DNA of 64,000 bases from Oikopleura dioica (Eukaryota; Chordata; Appendicularia; Copelata; Oikopleuridae). Below are positions 22,486 through 35,058 of this stretch, piece by piece (position 1 is the first letter of the stretch; each line of letters begins with the position of its first letter). The notes beneath the pieces were generated by a model, which saw only the letters and a program-made list of their open reading frames with translations, had not been told where the DNA came from and made no database searches. The stretch lies in assembly GCA_907165135.1 (NCBI GenBank), contig OU015567.1:935001-999000 (forward strand), given 5' to 3'. A program made the translations under genes and the position numbers.

Positions 22486-22737
22486 ATTTTTTTCTTACTT
22501 CAACAATATCTTCAATAAACATATAATATGTTACATATTCATTGTCGCTTCCCTGATGTCGATTCTCGAAATTAAATCAAATTTCTTAAGAAACAGAAAG
22601 TAAAAATATTCCTTGACAACTTGTATTTTTTCTAATGTCTTAGAGATGAAATACATCATTTAAAACATCTATTTTCTCCGCAACAATTCGGATTCTGTAA
22701 GAGTCGAAATATATTACTTTCTCTTAAAAATATATTA

Positions 22738-23086
22738 TTAAGGAACCCCCGTCAACAATTTTCCTCGAAAAATCAAAAATTTCCAAAAAAGCCATATTTT
22801 GGCTTCTAAGCGTGTCTGTAAGTTCAATTTATCTTAAAAACTTGTTCGGAGTACTTTTTGACGAATAAAAATCTGAAATTATAGCAAAATTTAGACTTTT
22901 TCGTCATTTTTCGTCAAAAAGTCCAATTTTCAAACGCGATTTTTAGGGTGAAGGAGTCGAGATAGACCCCCAAAAAAGGAAGCCTCAAAATCGTTTTTTG
23001 GCCCGTAGAGTCCATTTCCGGGGTCAAAATTTTGAATTTCCGAAAATAGTTTTTTCGAAAATTGTTGACGGGGGGGGGGTCCTTAA
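22738..23086. mobile_element. TTAA-flanked element, GGAACCCCCGTCAAC ends
   Basis: The left end TTAAGGAACCCCCGTCAAC mirrors the right end GTTGACGGGGG...TCCTTAA. It is about 349 bp and closely similar inside to the copy at 35204 (shared phrases such as AAGAGTCCATTTCC-like GTCCATTTCCGGGGTC and GAGTCGAGATAGACCCCC). Confidence 0.85.
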
Positions 23087-24147
23087 AAACGTCTGTTTTG
23101 GTGCTTTTGCAGCATTCATGAAGCATCAGTGATGCAGCATCACCTTAAAATTGAAAAAATCATTTTTTATTGCCTCTCATTTTCGAGTTTGCCACAAAAG
23201 CCCTCAAGAACGCCGACAAGTCAAGTGGCCAAAGATCGCGTGCAACGATTCGGCCTCTTAAAATTCTCACTGAATTTTTCTGTACTCAAAAATACTTCTT
23301 ATGGGCGTTACTGATTCTCTCAGTTTCAAGATTGTTCCACTAAAATTGACCTCTTTTTTGAATTTTTTCGAATGAAAAGGTCTTCTCTCAGCAATTAATA
23401 AGAGAATGAGATCGGGATTGATGTAAGAATTTCTTGTCAAAAACCATTTTCGCTCTAGAATTTCTCTTGTTTAAGCGAAAAGACTAAGCCGCCCTTTGAA
23501 AGCGAAAAAAATAAACAAAATGTACAGAACTCAAATAAATACGCCGAAATACAACCGGTTAAAAGTCGCGAAAAGGCTCTTATCAGTGTTTTCAGTTTCT
23601 TTATCTGCGGAGCGCGGGAACTCTGAAGGGCGCCCTCTGAGCGTTCTCGAGTCGCGCACTTCTAGCGCGCGTTCACGTTATAAGCGCTTCTTTCACAGAC
23701 TCAAGCTCTTCCACCAAAATTTTTTGAACACAAATGAACAAAAAATAAATAGAGAAAAAAATTGAAAAAAATGCAGAGATCTATTTCAATGAGAAGTTTT
23801 AACGAAGATATTTATGGACAAAGAAGAGTTTATGAAGGAAATGATCAAAAAAATTGAAGAAAAAATATTTTCGCCAAATACTTTATTTTGAATTTGGCGC
23901 CCTTTTTAAATTGGGTAATTTAAAAAGAGAAAAGTTTCGACTTGGTTTTTTCTGACTTATTATTATAAAAAAATCGCCTTTTACTCGTTTTTGAATTTCG
24001 CGCATTTATAATCGCGTAATTATTGGTTTAGTTCTTTTTTTATCAATTTTCCCCTTTATTACTTAAATTCTGTATTTCCCGAACTGATTTTTGCCCCCTT
24101 CTATTTTGTATCCACCGTCAATCTTCAAGAACTAATCTGTCTCGAGC

Positions 24148-24291
24148 ATGTTATTCTCCTCCCGCGCATTTCAGAACAAAAACACGCACAGGAAGAATGC
24201 AGGATCGGAAGAATCAACTACCGACGCGTTCTCTAATAACAGTGCCCCGCGGTTTTTGGACCTCTTAGTCGACCTAAGAGCGGGATTCTAG
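24148..24291 (+). CDS. small candidate ORF or 5' exon
   Basis: The ATG at 24148 opens MLFSSRAFQNKNTHRKNAG and stays open for 47 codons to TAG at 24289. It is GC-richer than its surroundings and contains CGCGCATTTCAG, a possible acceptor. It could be an upstream exon of the large coiled-coil gene or a short gene. Product unrecognised. Confidence 0.25.
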   Translation: MLFSSRAFQNKNTHRKNAGSEESTTDAFSNNSAPRFLDLLVDLRAGF

Positions 24292-25008
24292 AGAGCGATG
24301 CAAACCCAATTACGCGCTTGTCAAAAATTCCGGTTCTGAACTGCAACTTTCTTTTTTCAGGGTCTTAAGATTCAAAGCTCTTCCTTACTGTTTTTTTTTT
24401 GAAAGACAAAAAATGAGTTGGAAAATGCATGAATTTTCTGAATTTGTTATTGCTCATTTTCAGTTTCTGTGGCGATAACCTCTTATCACGAGCGCGGGTG
24501 ACTGGCAATTATCAGCGAAATTGGCATTCAAGAGTTTTGGCTCCGAAGTTAATGCGATAACAACTCTGCAATTTTCGTACTTTTCCTACAATCATACTTT
24601 TTCGCTCTCAATCTTGTGTTTTTCGAACATGTTTAGGAGGCTAGATAACTAATCGTTTTTTTTTTTCAACAATGATAAATGACCTTTCTTGAGAAAAAAA
24701 ACAGGGTAGAACCAATTTTCGGAACAGATTTTTATGGAAAGGGTTTTGATTGGCCGATAGGCAAAATGTAGGAATCTTATTGGTAATTCAAAAATTCACA
24801 TCTAAAATTTGGTTTAGTCCAAAAAACCTGCATTTTTGATTTTTGACTTTGATTTTGTGCTGTTTTTGACTGTAAAAGACAATAAACAAACAAAATAACA
24901 GGGAAAATTACCCAGTTAGAAGGCAAGATCGCGGTAGAACTTTGGATTTTCGGTCTGTAATCTTCAATTCAAAATTCGCAATGCTGATCATTATGATAAG
25001 ACCACAGA

Positions 25009-28000
25009 ATGCCCCCGAATCTGACTGGTGGATTTGCGCCGCCGGAGCAGCACGGCGGCCGCGGAGTCAACCACAATTTGTCATATCGTCCGATTGATCC
25101 GAGTCAACATCGGATGAGACAACCGCCGCCTAGTTCTTACGGTTCCATTCCTGCTAGTGCCAGTTCCAACCCCGTGCAGGTAATTTTCGCGACAAAGAGC
25201 GTCCTGAGCGCAGGTGTCAAAATATTATCCCTTGAATTTGACAGGCACCGGATGGCCTTTGCAGGATAAGCCGCAGCTTCCCCCCTTTTTGCGAGACCAC
25301 ATGATTAATTTTGTAAATATTAAGGGAACCCTCAGCTTAAAAACATGATGATAGCTTGAACTTGTTTTGCAGGTGTTAATCACTAAAATTATTTTTGAAT
25401 CGATTTTTTGCACGAAACAAAGAAAGCCGCGGGCGGCTTTTTCAGATTTAATTTTTAAAAAAATTTAATTTTTATAAATTTCTATCAAAAAAATTTTTTT
25501 TCAAGAAAATAAATTTGAAAAAAAATTCTGAAAAAGCCGCGAGCGGCTTTTTTGTTTCAATTCACGTGAAGCCGCAAGCGTTTTTTTTTTCTGTTAAAAA
25601 TTAGCTTATTTTATAAAAAAAGTTTTACCGAAAAGAGCGGCCCAAATGGAGCACGTGATATTTAACGTTCATTGAATACACGGATTAGCCAAAAATCACG
25701 TTAGGTGCGCTCCATGCTCCTAATAGACGTGCAAATACAACGCCTTCCTCTTTTTGCAACCCCTGCCAATCTGAATTCAGGACGAACAGCGATTAAAAGA
25801 ACTGGCTGGAAGACTCGGCCTGCTAGAAAATCAGCATCGACAAACAATGGAGATTGTTTTTGGTCTCAAAAATCAGGTAAAAAGCGGAAAGAAATGATAT
25901 TAATTTTTTTCAAAACCTGAGTCAGGGCCTAAAATTACAAAATGAAAAGCCGCTCTGCGGCTTTTTTCAAAATGAAGCCGCGTAGCGGCTTTGCAAATAT
26001 AACTCTTTTGATCTATTTTAAATTCTAGCGAAGCCCCGCTGCGGCTTTTTATTCGAAAAAGCCGCTTTGCGGCTTTTCATTTTAGCTTCTTCAGACCCTG
26101 AGTCAGGTCTTCAACACAGGTTTCCGAGTCCATATTTTGCCCAGGCCTGATTTATTCGGCGAAATATATGAATTGAATATAAAATAAAAATTGTCCGTTT
26201 CCTTGTTTTGGGAAAATATCGTATCCGCTTGGAAATTTAATTGAGGCGGAAAAATATTGATATTAAAACTGCCAAAATGAGCAGCGAAAAAGTATAAACA
26301 GGAAGGATAATTCATTAATTTAAAAAGTGACCTCAGAAAATTGACACGGAGTACGGGACTTAGGGATGCAAATCAGACAGAAACCGCGAAATGAGATTAT
26401 GCTAATGCCCGCAGAAACAAGTTACTTTCAGCTTTTTTTTTTGGAGTTCTCTCTCAGGTTTTTGAGGAGCTTTACACACGTCGAAATTAATTTGGGGGAA
26501 TTAATTTAATTTTACACAGTTCTGAAGCGTCAAAGAAAAGTTACGGTTTTTATTTTGATATTCAATACAGTTCAACACTATTAATCTGTAACTAAAATAA
26601 TAAATTCAGCAATAATGATTTTTTGAATTTTTATCTAGAGTTACAGTGACATTATTGGAATATGATTTATCAACAATTTTATTAAAGTGAGGTTAACGAT
26701 CATATATCATCAGAATTTGAGTTTGCTGAATTTTACGAATTATTCTTTTTAAAAAATGAAGTTACAGTATGTTTAAATAAAAGCTTTATGGTTTTTTGAA
26801 GAAATTATCTAGAATTTTTTTTTTTGTTATCGAAAAATCGATGTCAATAAGAATATAAAAATTCTACAATTAAGCACTTTTTGTCTAATCCCTAAGTTTA
26901 GCTACAAAATTGAGTACGCGCTGAACTGAATTTCAAGAGGAAAAGGATTTGAAGGAAGCCGGAAGAAATCCGGCGCATACATTTTTCACGTTTGTAATCT
27001 TTCCTGTTATCCGTCCTCTTTGAAACTCGATTCTCCGGTAATCTAATAAAAAAGAAGACAGAAATTTAATTGAACGTCTGATTTTTTGTCTGAGAGTCTC
27101 TCTTTTTGACGACTCGGGCAATCGATCAAACTCAAGTATGTCCTCATTTCCGTCCTTGAGAAAATCTGAAATGAGAAAATTTGGACTCTCAATTTTCTCG
27201 GACGAGAAATTAAGAACCCCCGTCAGCTTTTTCGAAAAATCAAATTTCGGAATTTTAGATTGGACTTTTCGCCAAAAATTGACGAAGTTGCCCTAATTTT
27301 GCCAAAAATGTTTATTTTTCTTGGTCGAAAACTCCTCTTATCAAGTTTTTGAAGCAAGTCTAACCTGAGGAATCATTGAGAACCAAAACTATGGCATTTT
27401 TCAAAATTTCAATTTTTCGAAGGAAAAAGCTGACGGGGGTCCTTAAGGGTTCCTCCGCTCATTTCGTCAAATCATAATCCATCCTGATTTTCCTTCGTTT
27501 TTCTGTTGGGATTAACAAGAAAAAATCCGCAGCTACTTTTTTCCCTCTTCCGGCTTACGGGCACAAAGCTCAAACAATCCGGGAGCTTGGATAAACTCTA
27601 AAAGAAAATTTTTCAGAAGTCGATTTCTCAGCAAGAAAATCCAGAAATCGCCACCGCCGTCCGAACAAATGGCGAGCACATAAAACAGCTCCACGCCCGA
27701 TTTCGCGGCTTCGAAGAAGCGATTCAAACGAACCGAGGCCGCGATGAAAAAATTGAAACGCAACTCAATGCAATTCAAGATGTCGTACTCAGCGAGCTCG
27801 GAGATCCGCACAAAATGGAGAGTATGAAGGATTTGTCCAGAGTAAGTTTGGTTTTGAGACTTTGATTTGAGAGGTTGAGAAAGGGCGGGGGAGCAATTCC
27901 GCGCTGGAGGAGGCGTAATTAGCGTGGCACGTGAGGAATGTTTGTTTAGAACCTTTACGTTCTTAGCTCTTGCACTTATTTTGAAGCTTTTTGATTGAGG

Positions 28001-31000
28001 ATTCATGAATCTTATTAATTGGCCTTCTTTACACGAGGTGATCTATTAACACTCAGACTAGTCCTATCGGTCAAAATACTTGTTTCGGCTCGGTTTCAGA
28101 AAATGCGAAAAAACTTCATCCCTATTCAAAAAAATTGCTCTTACGGTCTTTCAATAATTTGAATACATTCTAGAGAATCGGAAGTTTCAGTTGCAGTAGT
28201 TGTCGGTGGAGTATTTCGAAAAAGTCTAAGTAGACACAAATTGTGACATAATTCTGACTGGATTTAGTTATCATATTGTCATTACGATAAGGAGCATAAT
28301 AAATAGAAAATTATACCTAACTAAGGCTGTTTGCTAAATGCGATATCGATGTTTAAAAATTGTTTTCAGATTTCCTTACTCTGTAATTTCTGAACCATTC
28401 TTAAACAAAGTGAGGTTATGGCCCCTGGAAAATACCTCTAGAAAAAAAATTGCATTTTTAAAAAAGACAATAACTACTATGGAAAAAACGCGGAACAATG
28501 AGCATTCTATAAAAATTATAGTAATTCCAGTGCTCTAAATTCGCTTCATAATGATTCCTCTTGACCAGCTCCCCTTGCTCCTCCCTTATCAATATGTATT
28601 AGGCCATTGTAGTAAGTACAAAAACGCTCCATCGTAGTATCCCGCCGAGATAGACATTCTAGTGCCGGCGGCAATGTTCAGAGCGAAACCGCGTTTGGTA
28701 TTTGCGTTTTTCGTTCTCATTGGCCCATGACACCTTCTTTTTATCTTTTCTCAACCCTTTAGTAGTCCGGTAGAAACATTTAGTATATATTTTCGACTCA
28801 AAAAACGATTCAGAATTGCGATAGAATTCATGCAGAGCTAAACGAGCTGAGAACAGAGCTGGACGCGGGAAATTATCAGGTAAAACAAACTTCTATTTTC
28901 GGCTCGAAAAATATTTTTTTCAATTATTAATATAATATAATATAATATAATATAATATAATATAATATAATATAATATAATATAATATAATATAATATAA
29001 TATAATATAATATAATATAATATAATATAATATAATATAATATAATATAATATAATATAATATAATAATATATCAATTCTAGGGACCAAAGCTTCAAATC
29101 CAAGTGATGCCGAACACCGACGATGGCAAAAACTTCGTTACGCTCTCCGAGCTGCGTAAATACATCATGATGGCGGCGGACGAAATGTCATCAACGATGA
29201 AAACCTACCTCGACGACAAAATCGACACGATGGAACACGACTTGTCCGACATCCGGAAAGAGGTCAAATCCGAGCGCAAGCGAAATGAACAGCTTGAGGC
29301 TCGGCTTCATAACTTCGAATCGCAGCAGAATAGTATGAATGGAATGAATAGAAGGACGAATTCGGGGCAATACTCACCTGAGCTCGTGAAAAAGCGTTCT
29401 TTTGACCAGTTGGTCAAGGAAGTCGATCAGTGCTTCTCAGAACTTGGCCGGCAAGTCAAACGAGAAGCGAAAGGAAGAGCAAACATAGAAGAGCAGCTCG
29501 ATCAAATTCAAAACAACGGCAACTTCCCCCAGCCAAGAAACGACCCTGCAATGGATCAGCGAATTGCAAAGGTAGAAGCTGCCCTGGCGGACTTGAAAAA
29601 GGACACGAAGAAGGAACGAAAGAGGATCGAAAAAGCCCTCGAAGCCCAAGCGAATTCCGGACCGGATATGACAGCTGTTGAAGACACCATCCAGTCGATC
29701 ATCACCGATGTCGTCGAAGAACTGACCACCAACGAAGCCCGATTGTACGAATCCGTCGAAAGGAGAATGAAAGACCTGGAAGAAACAGTCCAATCAGAGA
29801 CAACAGCTCGTTCGATTTCCGAACGAAAAGCAAACAGCGAGCTCCGCCGGGTATCAGCTTTAGTCGATGCTGGAAAAACCGGCCTTCGACGAAATTCTAG
29901 CGCTGAAGAGACCACAAAAACGATCGACCTCCCTCTTGGTGTTGATGAGTTACGAGTGACCGTGGCTTCTCTAAAGGAGCAACTGGGCTTGTTTGAGGAA
30001 GAAAGCGCAGAAGCAAAGCGTCAATTCGACACTTCTAGCGCTAGTTTCAAGAAAGACCTCGAAGAATTCCGAAAATCGCTGCACAAAACTGAAAACAACG
30101 AGCGAGAAGTAGCACGAAAAATCGAAAAGATCGAGAAGGGCCTGGTAGGAGCTCAAAGTGCCGCTCCTGGCCGTACGGTCTCTATTGGACCGGATACTGG
30201 CGATGTTATGAGCTTGAAGAAACAATTGAAGGACTTGGAGACGAAGATGGACAAAATCAAGGCGGAAAATGAGGCGAGTCCGAAGTCGAGTCTGAACGAC
30301 AACAAAATTTCACCGGCAATAGCGAAGATGAATGAACAAGTGTTAGATCTAGAGACTTCTTTGACAGCTCTAAGGAACTTGTTTCTTTAAATAATTCTTA
30401 AAACAATAAGTCTTAATAATTTTGTTCGAATATTTATTTTCTATACCACACTTGATTGAGAGAATAACTTAACCCTCAAGACATTTGTCAAGCTTAATAA
30501 TAGATGCTGCCATTTATAAATGAGTCAAAAGAAATCAAGTGGACGCCGACCGAAATCGCCTTGATAATATCCGCACTGAAAGTCTTGGCAAAATCAAAGC
30601 AGTTCGCGAAGAAGTTCGATTAATCAAAACTTGCCAGCCAAGCTCAGAATCCAAGGGGCCTAAAGTCGATGTTCTTGTCTCCCAGGATGTGTTGAAAAAA
30701 GCTGACGCAAGTGAAATCACCAAGGACGATCTCGAACGAATCTTCGCAAAGATTGAAAAGCTCGAAGCAAAAAATATGACTCCTGGCGTTTCTCTTGGGC
30801 AAACTGAACTGATGAGAGAGTTTGAATGCTTGAGCGATGAGAATCAGCGACTTTGGAGAAGTTTGACGAAGCTCGAGGAAGAAATCAAACTCGGCGCGAA
30901 AGCAGGAGAAGAATGTTCTGATGAAAATTCACCCGGGGCCCTCGCGAATGCAATAAATCAGTTCCAGAAGCAAATTGGCACGCCAGATTTGACAGGCGAG

Positions 31001-34000
31001 CTAGAAATCAGGCTCAAAAAGATCGAACGCGAGTTGAGCGAGAAAACCGACCGCGGGACGGATCGTCTTTGGCGCCATCTCTCGAATCTTGAAGAGCAGA
31101 TTACACGACGCCATGGCGAAAATGACGAGCGACTCAGCAAACTTGAAGCGATTCCGAACACGGATTCTAGAGAAAACGCTTCGGAAATCTCCGTCGCTAC
31201 CACTTCCGAAAGCTCTCTAACTGAAAACAAGAACAGCCAATTATGGAAGGAAATCGGAAGTCTGAAGGCAAAAATGTCCGAAATTATAGGTCGCGATTTG
31301 CTGGATTTGAAGAAAAAGCTGAATACTTCCGCTCAACGGGCTGATGTTAGAAGAATTATTCTTGACATCGAAAATCTCAAGGTTGATTCTTTGTCGCCAA
31401 TGGAGGAGAAGATCAAAAACCTGGAGAAGGAAATATCCGATTTGCCGAAAATCAACCCATCTGATCTAACCGCGAAAAAGCAGATCCCAATAGGGGCTCC
31501 AAAAGTTTCAGGGCTGGGCTCGGCAAACTGTTTGGAAAACCTGAGTCAGGGTCGAAAGATCTCTTATGAATTTAATAGCAGATAGGACAGGTCATTATTA
31601 AAAGCCGCTTCGCGGCTTAATTTTCAAAAAAGCCGCTACGCGGCTTTTCACAAGAGAGTTTTTAGACCCTGACTCAGGTTTTCGACACAGGTTGCTGAGC
31701 CCTTTTCAGTCATTTCCGACAGCAATCGCGAAGAATGGGAAAGAACCTTGATCACCAAAGATGATATGAAGGAATTCGAAGAGAAGCTGAACAAGTTCAG
31801 GGATTATTGGGTCGCGGAGAGCTCGAAATATGCGAAAATCGGAATGCTGGAGATATTTACTGACGATTTGAGCGGACTGAAGGCGCAGGTGGATGATCTG
31901 CTCGTGAATGAGAGGGGAACGGTGAAGGCGCTCGAGGATCGAATGGAAATTCTTGCTGAAGATTTGGAAGAAAATATGACCAACGCTAGAACTGAAGGTA
32001 TACTTTCCGCTTACTTCTTTATTTCAACGATTTTTCTAGATCGCAACTACATCGAGCGCCAATTAAAGACCATCGAAGTCAACGGCGTCGCTGCCCATGT
32101 CATGGAAGATCTTGCCAGCCTCCAGCACGTCGTCTCTAGAATTTCCGCCCAGCTTGAAATGCTCAAGGATACTGACGCCTCGCTCACAGAGACTCCTACA
32201 GTTTCCGAGCAAACACCTACTCCTTATTCGGAAGAACAAAGCGCTGAAACCTCTGAAACAGCTTCCACAGTGACTCAAACTGTCAGCCTTCCCAAAGTGC
32301 CGATCGTCCATGCAATCAACAAGGAAGCAGTTATTGCCGAAGTCAAAGCATTCGTCGAAGGAAAACTGAAATACTTCAACCCCGAAAATGGCTCCCAAAA
32401 TGAAGGGTTGCTGAAAATGGTTCGCGAACGAGTCAGTCGATTGGAAGATGAAGTCGCCTTGGCTCGAAAAGAGGATCAAACAAACTGCGACAACTTGAAG
32501 CGTCAAATTTTCGCTCTCCGAGATGACCTGGAAAATCGAAAGCCAGAATTTGCCCTCCCTTCGGTTTCTTCTCAAAAAGCACCGGAACTCGCGCCGATAA
32601 AGGAGAAACTCGCAGCTATCGAAGAAAACAACGCGGTTCTTGAGAAATCGATTCTTTCGCTAGTCACAAAAATGGATTCCAAGATCGACGGGATCGACAA
32701 CAAGTGCGAACGAACTGTCAAGTCTCAAATGGCGCTCGAAGAACATGTGGATAATCTAGAAGACAGAGTTACGGAAAATCAACATGGAGTGACCTCCGTG
32801 TCTACTCCCAGCATCCCACCTGCGTTTTTCGACCTTTCACCTGAAATCTTCGATGATAAGCTGGAACTGCTCACTGATAAGGTCAAGGAGCTCATGTCCG
32901 ACAAGAAGATTCTCTCCGACCGTCTTGATATCGTCGAAGAAGAGCTAGAAACGAACGACCGATTTTTGATCGAATCAATTTCCGCCGAAAAAGCACAAGA
33001 AATTGCCAAAAGAATTGCTCAAAGCGAATCGAAAAAGCTCGAAGAAGAACTGAAATCGATTCATGAAAAGTTTCAAAACTTGAAAATTGATTCAACTAAA
33101 CAAGAGCCGGAGTTGAAGAGAAATGAATCGGAAGAGATTCCGAAGTTTATCAAGAGTGTTTCGATGGGTGAAATTGGTGGTACTGGCAATTTGGATTACG
33201 AAAAGTTGATTGACGAAGTGAAGGAAATTGCCGAAAAAGGTACTGCCAATAACGTATTAAAGAATAAGACTGAGACTAGAAAAGTTGTCGAGAATTAGGG
33301 AACCATAATTTTTTTCTTTCATAAAGAAGTAAATATATTTTTAATGTATACAATCGCGAACATTAAGCTAAAACGTCGTCATAAAAGTGGATGCCATCAG
33401 GAGCAGTAGCTAGACACATCTTTTTTAAATTTTAACAACTAACCCCTAGTCTATTCAGCAACAAAAGACCTGACCTTCCACGACGAGATGTTCGACTTGG
33501 TACAGAAACGTCTTCAAGCTCTAGAAACCCACATTTCCGAGCTCCCCTTGGCCCCTGAATCTTCCCCAACTCAAGCATCTCCCTCATCGGAAGCTCTATC
33601 GTCTCTAGAAGAAAAACTCGGAGACCTAGAAAAGTCCACATCGCAAAATTCCAAGAAATCCGAAAAGATGTCAAAAGAACTCGATGATCTCCGCTCCAAA
33701 TTAAAGAAGAACAACAATTCGCTGACGAGAAAACTCGGAGACGTCGAGGATGAAATTCTGTCAGAACTGGCAAAGACGAAAATTCTCGTCGAATCGGCAA
33801 AAACTCACAAAGAAGTTCAGCGATCATTCGATCAAGTCGGCGCGATGGATCTGCCGAAAATGGCACCCGATGTAAAAACGGGATCGCCGATCAGCATGCA
33901 GGAGAGCTTCAAGCTCAGAAACCAAATTCAGGACATGTGGAAATCGTTGCGACTCGATATTGCCCATCGAACGGCGAATTTGGAAAAATTGTCCAAAAGT

Positions 34001-34762
34001 GAGCTTCTCAATATGCGCGAAAACTTGAGGCAGGAAAGAAAGAGAACGACGAAAGAAATCACAGAGGTAAGAGACCAAAAAAGCGCTAGAATTGAACGAT
34101 TTCAAGGTCGCTGAAATCCTCGAAGGAGTCGAGAAACAAGTGAACTTCCAACGAATCGACTTTGAAAAAGAAAAAGCGAAAGAAACCGCCCGAAGATCGA
34201 TGGAAATGCAAAAAGTGCAGAACCAAATTCGCGATTCTGAGAAACGCGTAAGTCCTCCTTGATCTCAAAAAGTTCTCATCGAAATTCTAGATGAGATGCA
34301 CAACAGATGCCATCGCAAATCTCGTGACAGAAATAAGAGATGAACAAGCTGATGATCGAATTTACATGCGAGCTGAGCTCAAACAGGTTTCCACCAAATT
34401 CAGGCCCTTTTCAACAAAAATTCTAGAGCCAAACAGAAGTTCGGCGCCAGGCAATGGCGTTCGAACGCATTCACGGTCGCCAGAATCGCTGTGAAAACGA
34501 CATGACCGACATGAACTCGAAAATAAAAGACCTTTCAAGATCATTTGTAAATATGGCGACGGATTCTAGAGCAACGATTACCAATTCCTTCGTCAAGCCG
34601 TCTGAATCAAGGTGACTTTCTTCTCTCCTTTCTTCTCCCTGAATGAATTTTTCTAGGTCCGAATTATCAACAAGAGCTGAAAACAGTGGACTCCTCAACT
34701 ACCGCTCCTCATTTACCGAATTTTCAACCGACCGGCTTTCTGAAAATTCTAGCAATGCGTGA
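25009..34762 (+). CDS. very large coiled-coil protein, unrecognised family
   Basis: About fourteen exons join in one frame over 9.75 kb. The N-terminus MPPNLTGGFAPPEQHGG is Gly/Pro-rich, followed by PQLPPFLRDHMINF and then almost continuous heptad-like, Lys/Glu/Leu-rich sequence. Main exons: about 25009-25179, 25265-25312, 25781-25876, 27618-27841, 28814-28879, 29083-30380, 30532-31511, 31710-31997, 32040-33284, 33458-34066, 34107-34247, 34291-34386, 34427-34611, 34657-34762 (ends FSTDRLSENSSNA). Most introns are GT-AG with TTCTAG acceptors. One (31512-31709) is nearly all repeat element, and the border near 33285 may be GA-AG. Total length is roughly 1,600 residues. No motor, kinase or membrane segment is visible. 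A cytoskeletal or centrosomal scaffold is plausible but unproven. AATAAA near 34787. Confidence 0.75.
25424..25584. repeat. AAAGCCGC..GCGGCTTT hairpin cluster in an intron
   Basis: Two or three hairpins (AAAGCCGCgGGCGGCTTT and AAAAAGCCGCGAGCGGCTTT) separated by AAATTT-rich DNA, inside the second intron of the coiled-coil gene. It resembles the centre of the GGGCTCGGCAACC elements without their ends. Confidence 0.6.
25911..26131. mobile_element. GGGCTCGGCAACC-family element, left end truncated
   Basis: Begins with AAAACCTGAGTCAGGG and ends CAACACAGGTTTCCGAGTCC. The interior has four AAAGCCGC..GCGGCTTT hairpin arms. It sits about 35 bases after the donor of the third intron of the coiled-coil gene, so this copy lies in a long intron rather than forming one. 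Confidence 0.8.
27210..27446. mobile_element. TTAA-flanked element, GAACCCCCGTCAGC ends
   Basis: The left end TTAAGAACCCCCGTCAGC mirrors the right end GCTGACGGGGGTCCTTAA. At 237 bp it is the shortest member of the GGACCCCCCGTC family, located in an intron of the coiled-coil gene. Confidence 0.85.
28927..29071. repeat. (TATAA)n pentanucleotide satellite in an intron
   Basis: About 28-29 nearly perfect copies of TATAA in one block. It occupies most of the intron just before the 29083 exon of the coiled-coil gene, ending 12 bases before the TTCTAG acceptor. Confidence 0.95.
31512..31709. mobile_element. GGGCTCGGCAACC-family element acting as an intron
   Basis: Element ends lie at 31516 (GGGCTCGGCAAACTG) and 31702 (GGTTGCTGAGCCC). 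TTTCAG occurs immediately on both sides (31506-31511 and 31704-31709). Removing 31512-31709 (GG-AG) or from GCTCGG onward (GC-AG) joins APKVS to VISDSNREEWERTL in frame, and unspliced reading stops soon after the element begins. The interior has GCCGCTTCGCGGC hairpins. Confidence 0.85.
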
Positions 34763-34805
34763 ACTGCTTCATTTTCTTCTACCGTGAAAATAAACTAACA
34801 ACTAA

Positions 34806-35045
34806 TCAATCATTTATTTGAACTTTTTCTTCTTGAAACACCGTGTTCGCTTCTTTGCTTTTGGTCAAAACGAGGTCCCGAATCACGCGGAGACGGAAAG
34901 AGTGGAAGAGTGAGAAGTTTACAACCTGCGCGGCGTAGCATATTGGCTGAATGTGACCAGCTTTGCCCGCGGCGCCTCGTTGCGCGATCACTTCTACGTT
35001 CGGGGCAATCTCGGCCCATTTCGAACAACACTTAGAGAAATACAT
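34806..35045 (-). CDS. possible small ORF between two genes
   Basis: A 79-codon minus-strand frame, MYFSKCCSKWAEIAPNVEVI...FQEEKVQIND, ending with an AATAAA overlapping its stop. It lies in the short gap between the coiled-coil gene and the zinc-finger gene, and its start is only 13 bases from the latter's ATG. GC content is higher than nearby. Not recognised; it could be a last exon or chance. Confidence 0.25.
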   Translation of the reverse strand: MYFSKCCSKWAEIAPNVEVIAQRGAAGKAGHIQPICYAAQVVNFSLFHSFRLRVIRDLVLTKSKEANTVFQEEKVQIND

Positions 35046-35058
35046 ATTGAAAGAAAAA

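Larger units (their letters stand above)
22486..25008. other. intergenic region, no firm gene
   Basis: Contains one TTAA element (22738-23086) and a small candidate ORF (24148-24291), both listed. The 23496-23765 frame (89 codons, Lys/Arg-rich) has no family or splice support. The rest is AT-rich DNA. Confidence 0.4.

Noticed and set aside
23496-23765. An 89-codon Lys/Arg-rich frame
   Set aside because: Low-complexity, no splice or family evidence, and composition matches its AT-rich surroundings.
28838-29089. A minus-strand Tyr/Ile repeat protein
   Set aside because: It is a translation of the (TATAA)n satellite.
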